Shown here: positions 47,981-61,000 of the stretch, piece after piece | Layout: every line of letters begins with the position of its first letter | How positions within the stretch are numbered: position 1 is the stretch's first letter | Source of the DNA: Hemileia vastatrix | Lineage: Eukaryota; Basidiomycota; Pucciniomycetes; Pucciniales; Zaghouaniaceae | Reading direction: 5' to 3' | NCBI GenBank assembly: GCA_030280995.1 | Contig: JASXTE010000007.1 | Span: 13,751,001 to 13,815,000, forward strand | Length of the DNA stretch: 64,000 nucleotides | Notes under the pieces: model-generated | The model's input: the letters and a program-made list of their open reading frames with translations, nothing else | What the model was told of the DNA's origin: nothing | Databases searched by the model: none | Position numbers and translations under genes: made by a program

Positions 47981-49051
47981 TTAAACAGTTTTTTTCATCA
48001 AGGGAGCTGTGAATATGAAATTGACAAAATCATCTATTACCTCTGCATCATCGTCATTTTTTCCTAACATAGCATAACTCCATAAATTGAATTTAAATAT
48101 ACCAAAAGCTTTCTCAATTGGGTTTAAGTCTGGGGAATATGGTGGTAGATATACTAGAAGACATCCAGCATCTTGAACAATTTCAGAAACTTGACTCTTG
48201 TGATGAATTGAGGCATTATCAATTAAAAGGATTCTGTTAAGGCCATGAAACAGATTCATCATTGGCAACTGGTTAAGCAGATCAGCACCACATACAAAAA
48301 AAATAATACTAAAAATACTTACTAAAATGTTTTCAAGGTAAAACTCAAAATCAAATTGAGAGAATGTCTCTGGTTGCACCATGAATGAAACTAAACCTTT
48401 AAGTGAAATAGCAGGTATTGGGTTGAAATGCTAGGAGGAAAATGAGTGTGGGACACAAGGAGTTCAAAGACCAATGAGGGCCCAACCTTGAGTGTGCATG
48501 AGGCCACCACAGGCAATTCCTGACTTGTCTTCCAGGAGATTAAGTTAAAGTACAGAAAAAAAAGGAAAAAATAAATAAGAAGATCTACCACAAAACAAAA
48601 GCCAGCTCACATCGAAATTTGCAATATATGTGATGTAGTCAAGTCTTTTTTCAACACTTTGCCTGGGGTTCACCTTTTGAGTATTCTTCTTTGATAATTG
48701 AAGGCAAGTATGTAGTTCTGTTTGCAAAGTACCAATGGATACTTTTATTTAATTATGCTTGTAGAGTGTTTCCTGGAGATCAGCCACATAAAATTTGGGG
48801 TGGGCATGTAGAGTTTCTTCAAGGAAATGTTGCTGATCACTATTCAAAACAAAATTTCACCCATGCTATAGATAAGTCTCAGGATTGGCAACTACAGCAT
48901 TGGTTGATTTGTAGAGTTTTAGCCAACAACACATAGAGTCTTCACTAATACTGAAGCCATACATGATATTGATGTCTTCCAGACTTCTACCTTTGAGTGC
49001 TGCTGCCACAGCCTGGAGTTTAAAGGATGGATCATATTTGATGAAGCCCAT
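47981..49051 (-). pseudogene. IS630/Tc1-type transposase, broken
   Basis: The N-terminal ORF (49051-48866) is a helix-turn-helix of the Tc1 type (SFKLQAVAAALKGRSLEDIN). After stops near 48865 and 48750 the frame continues with QSVEKRLDYITYIANFD. An intron is likely there, leading to the first catalytic Asp (DKSGIACGG). Next come MHTQGWALIGL and the DDE core with IDNASIHH and LPPYSPDLNPIEKAF (48110-48215). A 54-base GT-AG intron (48322-48269) interrupts the core in frame. The D, D and E positions are recognisable. In-frame stops near 48467 and 48443 kill this copy. Transposase would cut at the terminal repeats and insert at TA. Confidence 0.82.
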
Positions 49052-49159
49052 GATCTGACATAATAAACAGAAAATAAAATATTAGAAATTAACAAAAAAG
49101 GAATGAATAAAAAAAGAAAGAAAAAATGGAGAAACACTCACCAGAACAGGGATGGAGAT

Positions 49160-49300
49160 GAGGATTGAGGGTAATGGCAGGAATGGCAAGAATGGCAGGA
49201 ATGGCAAGAATTGGCAAGAATGGCAGGAATGGCAAGAATTGGCAAGAATGGCAGGAATTGGCAGGAATGGTAAGAATGGTAAGAATGGGGGTTGAGGAGT
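49160..49300 (-). repeat. Minisatellite in the right terminal repeat of the Tc1 element
   Basis: Repeats of GGCAAGAATGGCAGGAAT type, about 9 to 18 bases per unit, expanded compared with the left terminal repeat, which has only a few CATTC units at 45355-45410. Confidence 0.8.
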
Positions 49301-49329
49301 GAGAAACAAGAAACAAGGTAGGCTGAAAT

Positions 49330-49446
49330 CGTAGCACGGTGTCAGCCTGTAGAACTCCGGAGAGAACCGGAGAACAGGGGACGCCGCGACTACAGACTAT
49401 ATACATTTGCACACGTAACTAAGTACATAGTCCTAGTGACTTAACA
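49330..49446 (-). repeat. Copia solo LTR with GAAAT target duplication
   Basis: This 117 bp LTR matches 21030-21146 with few changes, including T to C at the first base. GAAAT flanks it at 49325-49329 and 49447-49451. The left terminal repeat of the same transposon has the unoccupied sequence (inverse of GGCTGAAATAGAGAGC), which confirms the insertion. Confidence 0.93.
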
Positions 49447-49690
49447 GAAATGGAGAGCTAGTGTGGGAAAAGTGATTGCGTGACATGTTGCCACATGTCA
49501 AAATTAGCAGCAAATCTTTTTTTCGCAAACAATTTTTTTTTTTTTTTTTTTTTTTTTGCAAAAAATCTGCAAGCTTTTCCGACTTAGTTGTATATCATCC
49601 ATATTGCACTAAAAAAATCTGTGCATAGAGAGTCTACTTTTTCTGCACTTTTGAAGACCCCTCCTGTTGCACTTTTGTAACCATCCTTCA

Positions 49691-52230
49691 TTTTTTTTTT
49701 TTTAAATTCTTACAATCTCACCCAACTAGGGGCATGAAGGGAGTTCTCAAACATAGAAGTAACTACATGTGTTAAAATCAAGTTGTAGAGGTAAACAGGG
49801 CAATGATAGGAAGTAATGGGGGAAAGGGTTACACAGGAGTAAGAGGCAAATTATTTATGAATCTCTTGGTGTTAATAAGAAAATTGGCGACAACCGCCAT
49901 GATTGGGGATGGTGAGAGGAGAGAAGAGGTGTTGAGAGGGACATTATGTTTTCTTGCTGCATTGATGAGCGCAGTTCGTGGTTCCGAGTGAGCTGGACAG
50001 AGAAGTAGTAGGTTTTCTGGGGTCTCCTTGCTGTGGAGGTCGCATGAAGGGCAGATGGGTGAGGGTGTGGCATTAAAGCGGTACAGATAATTGTTAAGGG
50101 GGCAGTGACCTGAGTGGCACTGAGCAAAGGCTGTGGCTTGAGGACGGGTGAGATGGGAGAGGTGGTTGAACATGATGAGTGGGGAGAATCTTCCCCTTAG
50201 TTTGCGGAGAATGTGGGGGGGAGGTGGGGTGAGGAGATGAGATTTGGTGCGGGCTTTGAGAAAGGTTTTAGCTGAGGAGGCTGAAGGTGGGGGAGGTGAG
50301 AAGCGTATGGCCTCAGCTGCTGAGAGGGCGAGGGGGTGAGATCCGTTGGCTAGTTTATCAACCAGCTCGTTCCCTAGGATGCCTGAGTGGCCGGGGCACC
50401 ACTGAAGGATTAGTTTGATTTTGGGGTTGAGGCATCTTATGTCTGAGATTGATCTGGTGATGGTTTGAAGTGTGGCAACGTTGCGTGTTGATGGGGAGGG
50501 GGCAGAGAGGGTTCTGATGGTGGCTTGGTTATCAACTAAAATAATCAATGATTTTATATGGGGGAGAAGGGGATTGGTGAGAAAGAGGTGGAGACCCAGG
50601 GAGATAGCAATCAACTCAGCTTCATATACCGAGTAGAGGCTGGGATCTCCAAGGTGTACGACATAGGGGAGGGGGAGACTAGGATCTAGGGCGGCAGCAA
50701 ACGTGCCTGAAGATGATTTGGAGCCATCTGTGTATATGAGGTGGTCAGATAGGGGAGAGGAAGAAATGAGATGAGAGACTTCTCTAATGGCAGAGACTTT
50801 GTCGTGGGCGATATGGTGGGAGAAGAGGGGGGGAGACCAAGGGGGAAGGGGGTATGGGCATTTGGTGTCAAGTTTGCTGATAAGATTAATAGGGAAGGGG
50901 TGGTTGGAGGAAAGGAGGTGGAGTTGATTGCGGTGTAGTTTGGGGGGGGGACGGAGAGGAGTTCCCTGGCTAGTCTGGCCATTGGGTTGGTGAGGGGGAT
51001 AGACAAAAGCCGGAGCCAGGCTTTGTATACCACCTGGTCTAGACGCTGCACTGAGGAGAGAGAGGCTGAGTCATGTAGCAAAGTACATACTGGAGTAGTC
51101 CGAAAGCATCCAAGAGCCCGTCTCAATGCTCTGTTGTCAACGACTTGAAGCATACGGGTGGTTCTGGAATGTTTTTGGGGGCTGTGCCAAACTATAGCGG
51201 CATAGTCAGTTCGGGAGTGAATGAGGGAGGTGATCAGGGTTTTGTATTGATGAATGGGTATCCCCCAGCCAGAAGAGGCCAGCTGGTGGATGTTGGCGGC
51301 AGCTTGGAGGCCAGTCGCCGATAGGATGGTGCTGTTGGCTTTGAAGGAGAGGGAGGGGTCAAGCATGGTGCCCAGCCATTTGAGGGTGGGGGAGGGGGCG
51401 ATGCTGTGTTGGTCAAAAAGAAGAAGAGGAGGGTTTTTTAATAAGTGGCGCTTTTTGGTGAGGAAGAAGAACTTAGTTTTGTTTCTGTCAAACACTGCGG
51501 CGTGTTTAACACCCCATGAGAGGGCTTCAGAGCCAAGAGTAGAGAGCATGTTGGAGACCCATGTTGGATCACGGTTGGCCGCAAGAAGGATGACGTCGTC
51601 AATGTAACCAAGGGCCAGGCAGTTGGCGTTCATTGAGGGGAGGGATAGGAGGTGGGAGTTGTACGTGATGTACAGGATGGGGGAGAGGGGGGACCCCTGA
51701 GGGAGCCCTTTAGGTTGGAATACGCAAGGGGATTCATAAGATGAGAATGAGATGCTGGTGCATCTGTTTTGGAGAGAGTCGGAGATGAGGTTGGAGAGGT
51801 TATGTGGGATGGGAAGGGACGAGAGAATGGCAGAGAGGCGCTGAAGGTTTACGGATGGGAAGGCACCTTGGACGTCAAGGGAGAGTGCACCTACCACGTT
51901 GCCCTTGGACCACTGTTTTTTTGTCCAGGAGGTTAGATGGAGTAAGGCGTCTGATGTGGAGCGGGCGGGGCGACCACCATAGTGTGTGTCGGGGAGAAGG
52001 TTACCATGTTCCAGTATATAGCAGAGACGCCTAGTCAGGATAGAATCGAGGAGCTTGCCCATGGTGTCGAGTAGGGCAATAGGTCGGTAAGCACTTGGGA
52101 CAGAGTAATCAGGGCGGCGAGGCTTGGGAATGATAACTGTTCTGGCACGCTTCCAAGATCTTGGATAATGGCCTGTCCTCAAGCATGCTTGGAATATGGG
52201 GAGGAGAAGTTGGGAGGTTGTTTGGGGGCA
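49691..52230 (-). mobile_element. 5'-truncated LINE (Tad1/L1-like with RNase H), 12 bp target duplication
   Basis: AACCATCCTTCA occurs at 49679-49690 and 52231-52242. The left copy adjoins a T run (minus-strand poly(A) tail), the signature of target-primed reverse transcription. The element is clearly richer in G+C than its surroundings. Only the RT and RNase H end is present. The endonuclease and ORF1 were never copied at this site. Confidence 0.93.
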
Positions 52231-52236
52231 AACCAT
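49829..52236 (-). pseudogene. LINE reverse transcriptase and RNase H, single frameshift
   Basis: RT spans about 52230-50960, with SAYRPIALLDTMGKLLDSIL, the catalytic LGYIDDVILLA (about 51600) and KGLPQGSPLSPILY. A shift by one base in a C9 run (plus-strand G run near 50942-50950) moves the rest to another frame. RNase H there has all four acidic positions: YTDGSKSS, YEAELIAI, LVDNQATI and GNELVDKLANGS. A terminal Cys motif follows (CPSCDLHSKETPENLLLLC). The ATG at 52236 lies in the target duplication and is not the native start. Apart from the one shift and 5' truncation the protein is well preserved. Confidence 0.9.
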
Positions 52237-52242
52237 CCTTCA

Positions 52243-52640
52243 TAGCAACTCCTTTGTTGTGCTTGTTGCATTACCGCAAGATGTGTACCACAACACCAGC
52301 TCTAGGGCTGGTAGATAAGAATCTTCCACCATTAATAATGCTGAATCCAGTCAAAATTAACAGTAGATCCGAGTACATTGATTTCCTCCAATGTATGTTA
52401 TCCCAACAGGTAGGAATTACAGAAAGAAAGATTCATTCTTTCAATTTTTATTAACAAGTCATAGTAGACAAGATCCTGAAATCTTGTTGTATTTTTTCAT
52501 ATAGATCTCCTTTTTACTGGGTGACTCAGACAAAGATGATATTGTAAAATACTATTCACCTTTAAAAATTAGTGATTATCTTGTATTTTGATTATTATCA
52601 TATTCCTACTTAGAAACTCCTATGTAACCTAAAGACTATA
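52243..52640. other. Intergenic DNA with an old DNA-element end
   Basis: 52280-52390 resembles the right subterminal part of the inner DNA element (CTAGGGCTGGTAGATAAGAAT, then TTAATAATG and GTAGATCCGAGTACATTGAT), without an intact terminal repeat. The rest is unremarkable. Confidence 0.5.
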
Positions 52641-52854
52641 CACCACAAAAAAACACCAGGAACCTGCTAGCAGGTGCCAATCCCTCAACCCATTTGTGAC
52701 TCAAGAATAACTCAGATTTGATGCCACGCAAGCTAGCATGCTCAGTGTTCAGTGCGCGGTCTTGCCAGAAGAATTACAGCTGAGCTAGAACTGAATCAAA
52801 TCAAAGAATAGGGATTGGCACCTGCGATTAGGTGGCCACATTTTTTTTCTGGTG
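52641..52854. mobile_element. Short MITE family, copy 2 (upstream of the HMG-box gene)
   Basis: 214 bases with inverted ends CACCACAAAAAAACACC...GCAGGTGCC and CACCAGAAAAAAAATGTGG...GCAGGTGCC. Close to the copy at 17693-17904. Confidence 0.75.
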
Positions 52855-53003
52855 ATACCATCAGTTTAAAAGGTGAGCATTCTGTGAATAATGCTTAAAA
52901 AACAAGTGATGTGCACCTTCAGACGGTTTCTGTATAAGATTTATTTGCATGAAGCGGAGCATCTAGAAACTGTGCCGACGGTTGCTCAGTCTCGTGATCG
53001 AAA

Positions 53004-53894
53004 ATGTTCTCAATCATCCACCGGCTGGCGTGGCGGGAAAACGGGTCGGTCTTGCCTGCTCTGCACCGCAATTTATCCACGCAGGTTCCTCGCAAATCTC
53101 CCTCAAAAGGCCCCGCTAAAGCTATATCATCCCTCAAGTCAAGTTTGGAGCCACCCAAGGCGCCTGCGATTCCTTATATCCAATTTGTTACGGATTTCCT
53201 TAAGAAAAGCGTAGGTGACTTCATATCAGACATCTGGCCTGTTTTTTTACTTACACACTTTAACTTGATTTTCGCTAGAGTGCAGTCCAGCTTATCAATG
53301 CTGCTACAACAAAGAAAGAAGGATTGAAAGAAGCTCTTACTCTTGCAGCACAGTCATGGAATCAGATATCTCAAACTGAGAAAGAGGTTAAAAACTTCCT
53401 TACTCCCATTTTCCCACTAAACACTTGTAATTTATTTTCCTTGGTAATCCTACTATAATTTTCTAGGACTTCCTTAACAATTTTGAAAAACAAAAATTAC
53501 AATATAAAGCCGATCTTGACCGATACATCGATTCGCTAACTCCTGATCAGGTTTTGGAAGAGAGGCGCTTACAAATTCGGCTTAAGCGAAAAGGAAAAAA
53601 AATCCCAATGGCCAATCGTAAACTGATGTCCGAAGTTAAATCCAGAGCACCTGGAGCTCCGACTGGTTACCGAAAATTTTGTCAAGTCCTATGGAAGGAA
53701 GAACCGACGGCAGTTGAAATATGTGGTGAAGAATGGACTACTGCATCGTTTGGTGAAAGAGGACGTTTGATTGGCTCTGCCTGGAAAAAAATGTCCGCTA
53801 CCGAACGAGAAGTAAGCCATAAGTTATTCGTTCAACTTGGGTCATCTTACACTAATACCTGGCTTCTTTATTAAAGGCTTACTTTTTAAAATAA
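53004..53894 (+). CDS. Two-HMG-box protein, probable mitochondrial TFAM/Abf2-like factor
   Basis: Likely packages or maintains mitochondrial DNA. Four exons (53004-53210, 53279-53386, 53467-53811, 53877-53894; GT-AG introns) give 225 residues, a typical size for this family. The N-terminus (MFSIIHRLAW, with Arg and no acidic run) resembles a mitochondrial presequence. The first HMG-like box spans about residues 58-140 (AAQSWNQISQTEKE, then FEKQKLQYKADLDRY), the second about 168-225 (GYRKFCQVLWKE, then GSAWKKMSATERE). The last intron is inferred: without it the ORF reads through to 53874 with an unconvincing tail. A nuclear HMG protein is possible but fits the N-terminus less well. Confidence 0.78.
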
Positions 53895-55069
53895 ACTTTT
53901 GTGAAACTCAACTGGTGTGAAACGCTGTTTTCATGTATATATCCTTTATCACCGGGTCAGACACTTTTGTTTTAGCGACTTGGCTGGTATGATTTGCAAA
54001 CATATACATACAGCTGCAAGCATAACTCGTCTCGCTCAGTGTTCTATTATGCTTTCTTAAAATAATTTGTTATGAGTAGCATTACTACCTGCTTCTTACC
54101 ATAGGTTTTTTTTCACAACTGGAAGCTGCTAATAAGTTGGATTGCAAACAACCATTGTCTAGTATTATTTTGCGATGCAGATACCAATTAAAGGTTGAAT
54201 TGCAGTGAACGAGATAAGGAATTCACTCAACATTGGATACATTTGTGCAGCAATAAAAGTTAAGATATTTTACACCAGTTTGAAAAATTAATGGGAAACT
54301 CAGGTTTTGTACCTTTTGCAACCAAGAAAATAATGTTGCCATCTGGAAGCAGGTGCCTACTTTTGACTCAGTTGTAATATTTCTGTGAAGCTAACACATA
54401 TAGCACTGACCGTATTGATGTCAAAAGTTCTGTGCAATATTACATTTAGCAATGAAGTTAGGGATAGGAACCTGTTAGCATGCGCCAGCTGTATTTTGGT
54501 GGGGTATGTGCATGTTTTAGAATATGGGCATGATAGAGATACTCAGTAGGCTAACCGTTGGGCTTTTAGTTTGTGAAATTTGAAGATGTTGAGATGTGGA
54601 CCTGAATTTGGGAGCAATGCTCGCTTTTGTGGACATAAAAGCCTTTAGAATCCCCAACTTTCTCTCTTTTTCTCCAGCTGTTAAAAATATACTTTATCTT
54701 TTTCTGTTTTTCAGTTAAGTCCTCTGAGAGGATCCATCTTATAGTTGATTTGTTTTATTTTTATTTTTAGTTTTATCAGTTTTCATCACGTATCAGGATT
54801 TATCCTCTCAGATTCTGTTTTTCAATTGATTTATCCCGGGAGGTCCATCTCACAAATTTTCCCCTCACCATCCGCTTCTCACTATAAGTCAAACTCTTCA
54901 ATCATCCATTGGTAAAAAATAAAGATTTTTTTTATTGAGGGAACTAAGGCTTAATCATCTCCTTTCTTCAATCTAGTCTTTGGAACAGGTATCCTCAGAT
55001 TTACGACTTTGTTTCTTTCTTTCTTTCTTAAAGTTATTTAAGTAGGGTTAAATTTAAAACTACGCCACC
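53895..55069. other. Intergenic region with MITE copy 3 and presumed protease promoter
   Basis: The first part is the HMG gene 3' flank. 54320-54501 is a diverged MITE copy in this family (ACCAAGAAAATAATG...GCAGGTGCC at left, GGAACCTGTTAGCATGCGCCAGC at right). From about 54640 to 55060 the plus strand is pyrimidine-rich (TTTCTCTCTTTTTCTCC, TTTCTTTCTTTCTTTC), common upstream of fungal genes. The protease start has a strong context, GCCACCATG. Confidence 0.5.
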
Positions 55070-56966
<1,897 letters not shown>

Positions 56967-58031
56967 GCTTTCATTCCCATTCTCTTTCTCACTCCTTTTT
57001 TGTAATGGAATGATCTGAGAAATAATGATTGAACCTTTCACCATATAGATATAATATGGCAACATGAAGTGGATTAGTTACTTATTTTTTAACAATGGAA
57101 AAATAAATTATGTCGAACCGGAAATCGACTGATATTAGTAATTCAACAAGTCTATGGGTTTAAATTAGGAGTTTTACAAAAATTGATTAATAATCACTTG
57201 ATGGTTGAAATGCAGTTAGTTAGTGCCTGGTGCTCCTGACATTATTTGAGGTGAGAAGCATAAAGTGTCTTGGAAAATATATTTTACATTAAACATTTTC
57301 AAATGTCAAGGAACCACTATAACAATAGGAAAGGGTGGTCATCAAAGATTGTACTTTTTTTTTTTTTTTTAATTTTGCTGTTTGCTTTAAACATTGCCCT
57401 ACCTTTCCAAAAAAAAATTAAATTAGCTAAACAGTTGCAGCATTTTTGGGAGAGATGAAAAAAAAAAAGAACAACATTTGAACGGGGAGGAGAGATGCAC
57501 TGGCCCCCTCGAAATTGCAGTAGCTACTGAACTGGTTTGAAACAATTTCGGGAATGGAGGGAGGGCAAATTTTATTATTAATATATTTTTTTTTCAAAGA
57601 CGCAAGATGCAGCTGCATAAAATGTCGATGTGAAGAATTCCATTTAATGCCAGTTGGAGTGTCTATAATTTGAAACTGGTATATACATATATATACATTT
57701 AAAAAAAAAAAGTCTAGATGTCTGCCCTGTAGACGATGTTGGAGCACCCCGAAAAGAAGTAGGACCTGCAAGTGCGGGATTGGGAATAGCAGTTTTTGGT
57801 CAACTGAGCACATACATCATAATTGTAAGGCTGCAGACTTGTTGTGAGATGTTTTACAAAACAAGTTTTAAAACATGATGAACAAGATTTGTGTGTTGAT
57901 TGGGCCAAAGGGCAGAACGCCATGCATGCATGTAGGAAGGAGTGCGCACGGTCCATGGTGCACGTGACCGGCAACCCTTCTGGTCAGCCCAGCGGCTTTT
58001 AGTCCGTGCGCTTTCGCTCTTTCCGTTCTGC
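56967..58031. other. Intergenic region between protease and EST1-like gene
   Basis: Mostly AT-rich with several A or T runs, presumably the protease 3' UTR and the next promoter. A minus-strand ORF of 86 codons (57974-57714) has ten cysteines, including CSSCFKTC and a closing CRSYFFSGC. It lacks a convincing signal peptide, and no homologue comes to mind. It is reported as a possibility only. The bases just before 58032 are G+C-richer. Confidence 0.4.
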
Positions 58032-61000
58032 ATGGCAAGTGCGACTTCGCCTCCTGTCCTTGCCCTCCAGGCATCCTCTCCGACGAATTCACCCGCGGTC
58101 TCCGCTCACCCCAAGGACGGCGCTAAAACTCTCCTCGACGCCGTCACTGCCTATCAGCGTAGAACGGCTCGGTAATATCATCTCTTCTTTCTTCTTTTCC
58201 ACTATCCTTGGCTATTATACTAAGTCGCTTACCCTTTTTTCGTGTTTTTTTGCTGCTTGCTTTTCATTGTTCTCCCTTTTTTTTCAGCGCCGAAAGAACC
58301 CCTGTATCCAACCATCATCCCAAGGCTGTCTGCCAACCTCCTGACACTGAACCCCCTAAATCGTATTCTTCTTCTTCTCCCAACCCTCCTTCCCTATCAT
58401 CCCCTCAATCAGGCCGAAAGGCCCGAAACCATCTTCCTCACACCGATTTATCCTCAAATTCGATCATAAAAGATCGTTCTTCTCGAAATTCATCCTCCAA
58501 GCACGCTTCTCGCTATGATGCTGAGTTTGATCGGTCCTCAAATCCAACCCCCGTTGCTCTTGAAAACGCTAGCTCTGGTCGTGAAAAGAGGCGTGATAGT
58601 CTTATGAATGCTGCAAGTTCTCCCTTGGCTCCTCCTAGAAAGAATTTTCCTTCTAAGCGAGGAGGTTCAGGTGCCAGGTTACACGATCATGAACCACGCA
58701 ATCCTTCAACAGCCAAGGCGCTTGACTCTAATGTTGACACTAAAAATTTTCCGGATACTGAACCAGGTAGACAATCCTATTCTCGAAATCGACCACGTTC
58801 AAGAAACCACGTTCGAACTGGCTCGCCTCATAGGTCTCATTTATCAGGGCAAGGCCAGAAACCATCTGGAAACTTATCGAGAAAAGCAACTTCAAATCTG
58901 ATCAAACATGGCTTGGACAAGTCATCTGGAGCTAATGTTGGCTCTCATGCTTCTAATGGCACTTATTCTCGAGGAGTTGGAGAAACCGACAAAGCCACAG
59001 CTGCTGCCAACTCAACCAGGCAACTTTTTGACCCTTGCAAGCACGATCCTGTTAAGTTTTTCGCCTCCAAGCGTCCCAACGATCCCAACTCCAACTCCAA
59101 TTCAATCTCTATTGCTAAAAGCAGCCTTTCATCTACTCAGAATCCTTCCCCTACTGTTGAGGAGACAAATTTAGATGGCTCCTCCTCGCATAAAACTCCA
59201 AATGGTGTTGATGGAGAAAACAACACACTTGTACTTGAGCTAAAAAAGGCTTATAAATACATTGTGATGTTAGAAACCAGGCTAAAAGACGAGGAGTTTG
59301 CTGCTAAAGCGCGAGATGAAGAAATAAAAGCCCGCGAAATTCGGGATGGAATTTCTGTTAATCATTTACTCAACTCTGCTGGTGGGGGTCTTGTACTTCG
59401 AGGTCCGGGCGGCATCGGTACCATAGCTCCCATCGCACAGAAAAAGATTGATGATGATTATTGGGTTAAACTTGCTAAGCAGCATCGAGAGTAGGTCTTG
59501 AGATTTCTGATTACTATCTTGGGCCTAAATTTCTTGATTTTTCAAATCTAACAGATCATTTGGTTTCAGGCTCGCCGAAGCTCATCACCACTTTTTAGAA
59601 ATAGCATTAGATCCCCGTCTGCCTGTATCACTCCATTCTCTGCCACAAAAATACAATATTCCTACTCGTCTCTGGCAAACCGCTTTCCATCAGTTGCTGG
59701 AAAGGCTTAGGCATGCCATCCCTCACTCATCCGCAATTTACTCCTCCTCACCCATCGCTATTAAGACTGGAAATCAATTAGTTGAACATATGACTGATTT
59801 CATTTATTTTGCCTATGGCTTTTACACCACTTTGCTAGAGGAGCAAAGTTTGGGAGTATTCAAGAGTGTCTGGATCGAACAGCTGGGTGATTTGGCCAGA
59901 TACCGCATGGCTGTTGCCGGCTTAGCTAGTCGACTTCAAATTGGCATTCGTAGGCAAGAAGAACAGAAATTGATCCTCCAGGTTAATTCTGAGAGTCTAT
60001 CAAAAAATGGGGAATCTCTTAATCGCGATGAATCTGATTATAACAGCAATCATTGCAGTTTGGACCGTTCAGTTTTGCGATCTCGCAGTCTTAAAGAGAA
60101 AGACCCTTCTCCAGCCCAACCTCAGCCAAATAATGGTGGTGGTAGCATTGGCGTGGCAGCTCTAGGCGATTGGGAGTATGAAGAACAGGAAATTTGGAGG
60201 TCTACAGCTAAAGACTGGTATTCTAAGGGCCTAGCGGAAACGCCCGGTACTGGGAGACTTCATCATCATCTTGCTCTTTTAAGCAAGGGAGATGAGCTCA
60301 GGACATTGTATCATTACGTCAAAAGGTTTGTCGTATTCATACTCTCCATTTTCAGTCTGATTAATAATCTAATGGTCTCTTTTTGTATTGCATGTCTAGT
60401 TTAACCGCTTGCCATCCTTACTTTCCAGCCCGCGAATCCATCTTGCCTTTTTTCGAGGCAGAGCATCAAATTAAGCGGACTAGACCCGAAGTTTCTACAC
60501 AAGATCTGTTTGTTCATCTTCATGGGATGTTATTTACTAAAATACAACTAGATGATTTTAATGAGGAGTTGGCTAGACTATTGGAGAAGTTATCGCAAGA
60601 TCGTATATTATTGGTTAAGCATCACTTGATAGCTCATCGAACTGATAAAACATCTAAGACAAAAGAAGTCACAAACACCTTTGCTGAAGGGCTTGTTCTT
60701 ACAGATGCCACTTGGGCAATGATGGCAATCATCAACATTGGTAGTCTGCTACAATACGGGGCAGATGATGCTGTCATCAAAATTAATCAAGCCCGGCATT
60801 CGCCTCATGACAGACTACACTCTGGTGGTGCATCCAAGCATTCAAAAGTTTCTTCTTCCCCTTTGATTAAATCTTCAAATCCTCATGGCAAGCCCTCCGT
60901 TGTGGCGCCCCAAGCCATACTAGTCAATCAATCCAGTATAACTAGCACTACGGCAGGCCCACGTCGGGAATCTCAATCTTTGAGCAGTGAAGGAGGACAT

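Larger units (their letters stand above)
45184..49590. mobile_element. Tc1/mariner-type transposon with long inverted repeats and cargo ORFs
   Basis: The ends CAGCTAAGTTGGAAGAGC and CAACTAAGTCGGAAAAGC are inverted and each abuts a TA (45182-45183, 49591-49592). Similarity runs inward for about 330 bases on the left (to about 45510) and, allowing for a solo LTR and an expanded minisatellite, to about 49075 on the right. The interior has a broken IS630/Tc1-type transposase on the minus strand and ORFs on the plus strand. TA duplication and transposase type agree. The stops make it non-autonomous. Confidence 0.85.

Noticed and set aside
51254..52034. Plus-strand ORFs of 76 to 117 codons
   Set aside because: They are antisense shadows of the G+C-rich LINE reverse transcriptase.
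58208..58344. ORF starts upstream of 58288 in the same frame as the EST1-like exon 2
   Set aside because: That sequence is intron 1 (GTAATA at 58172 to TTTTCAG at 58287); the ATG at 58032 joins in frame across it.
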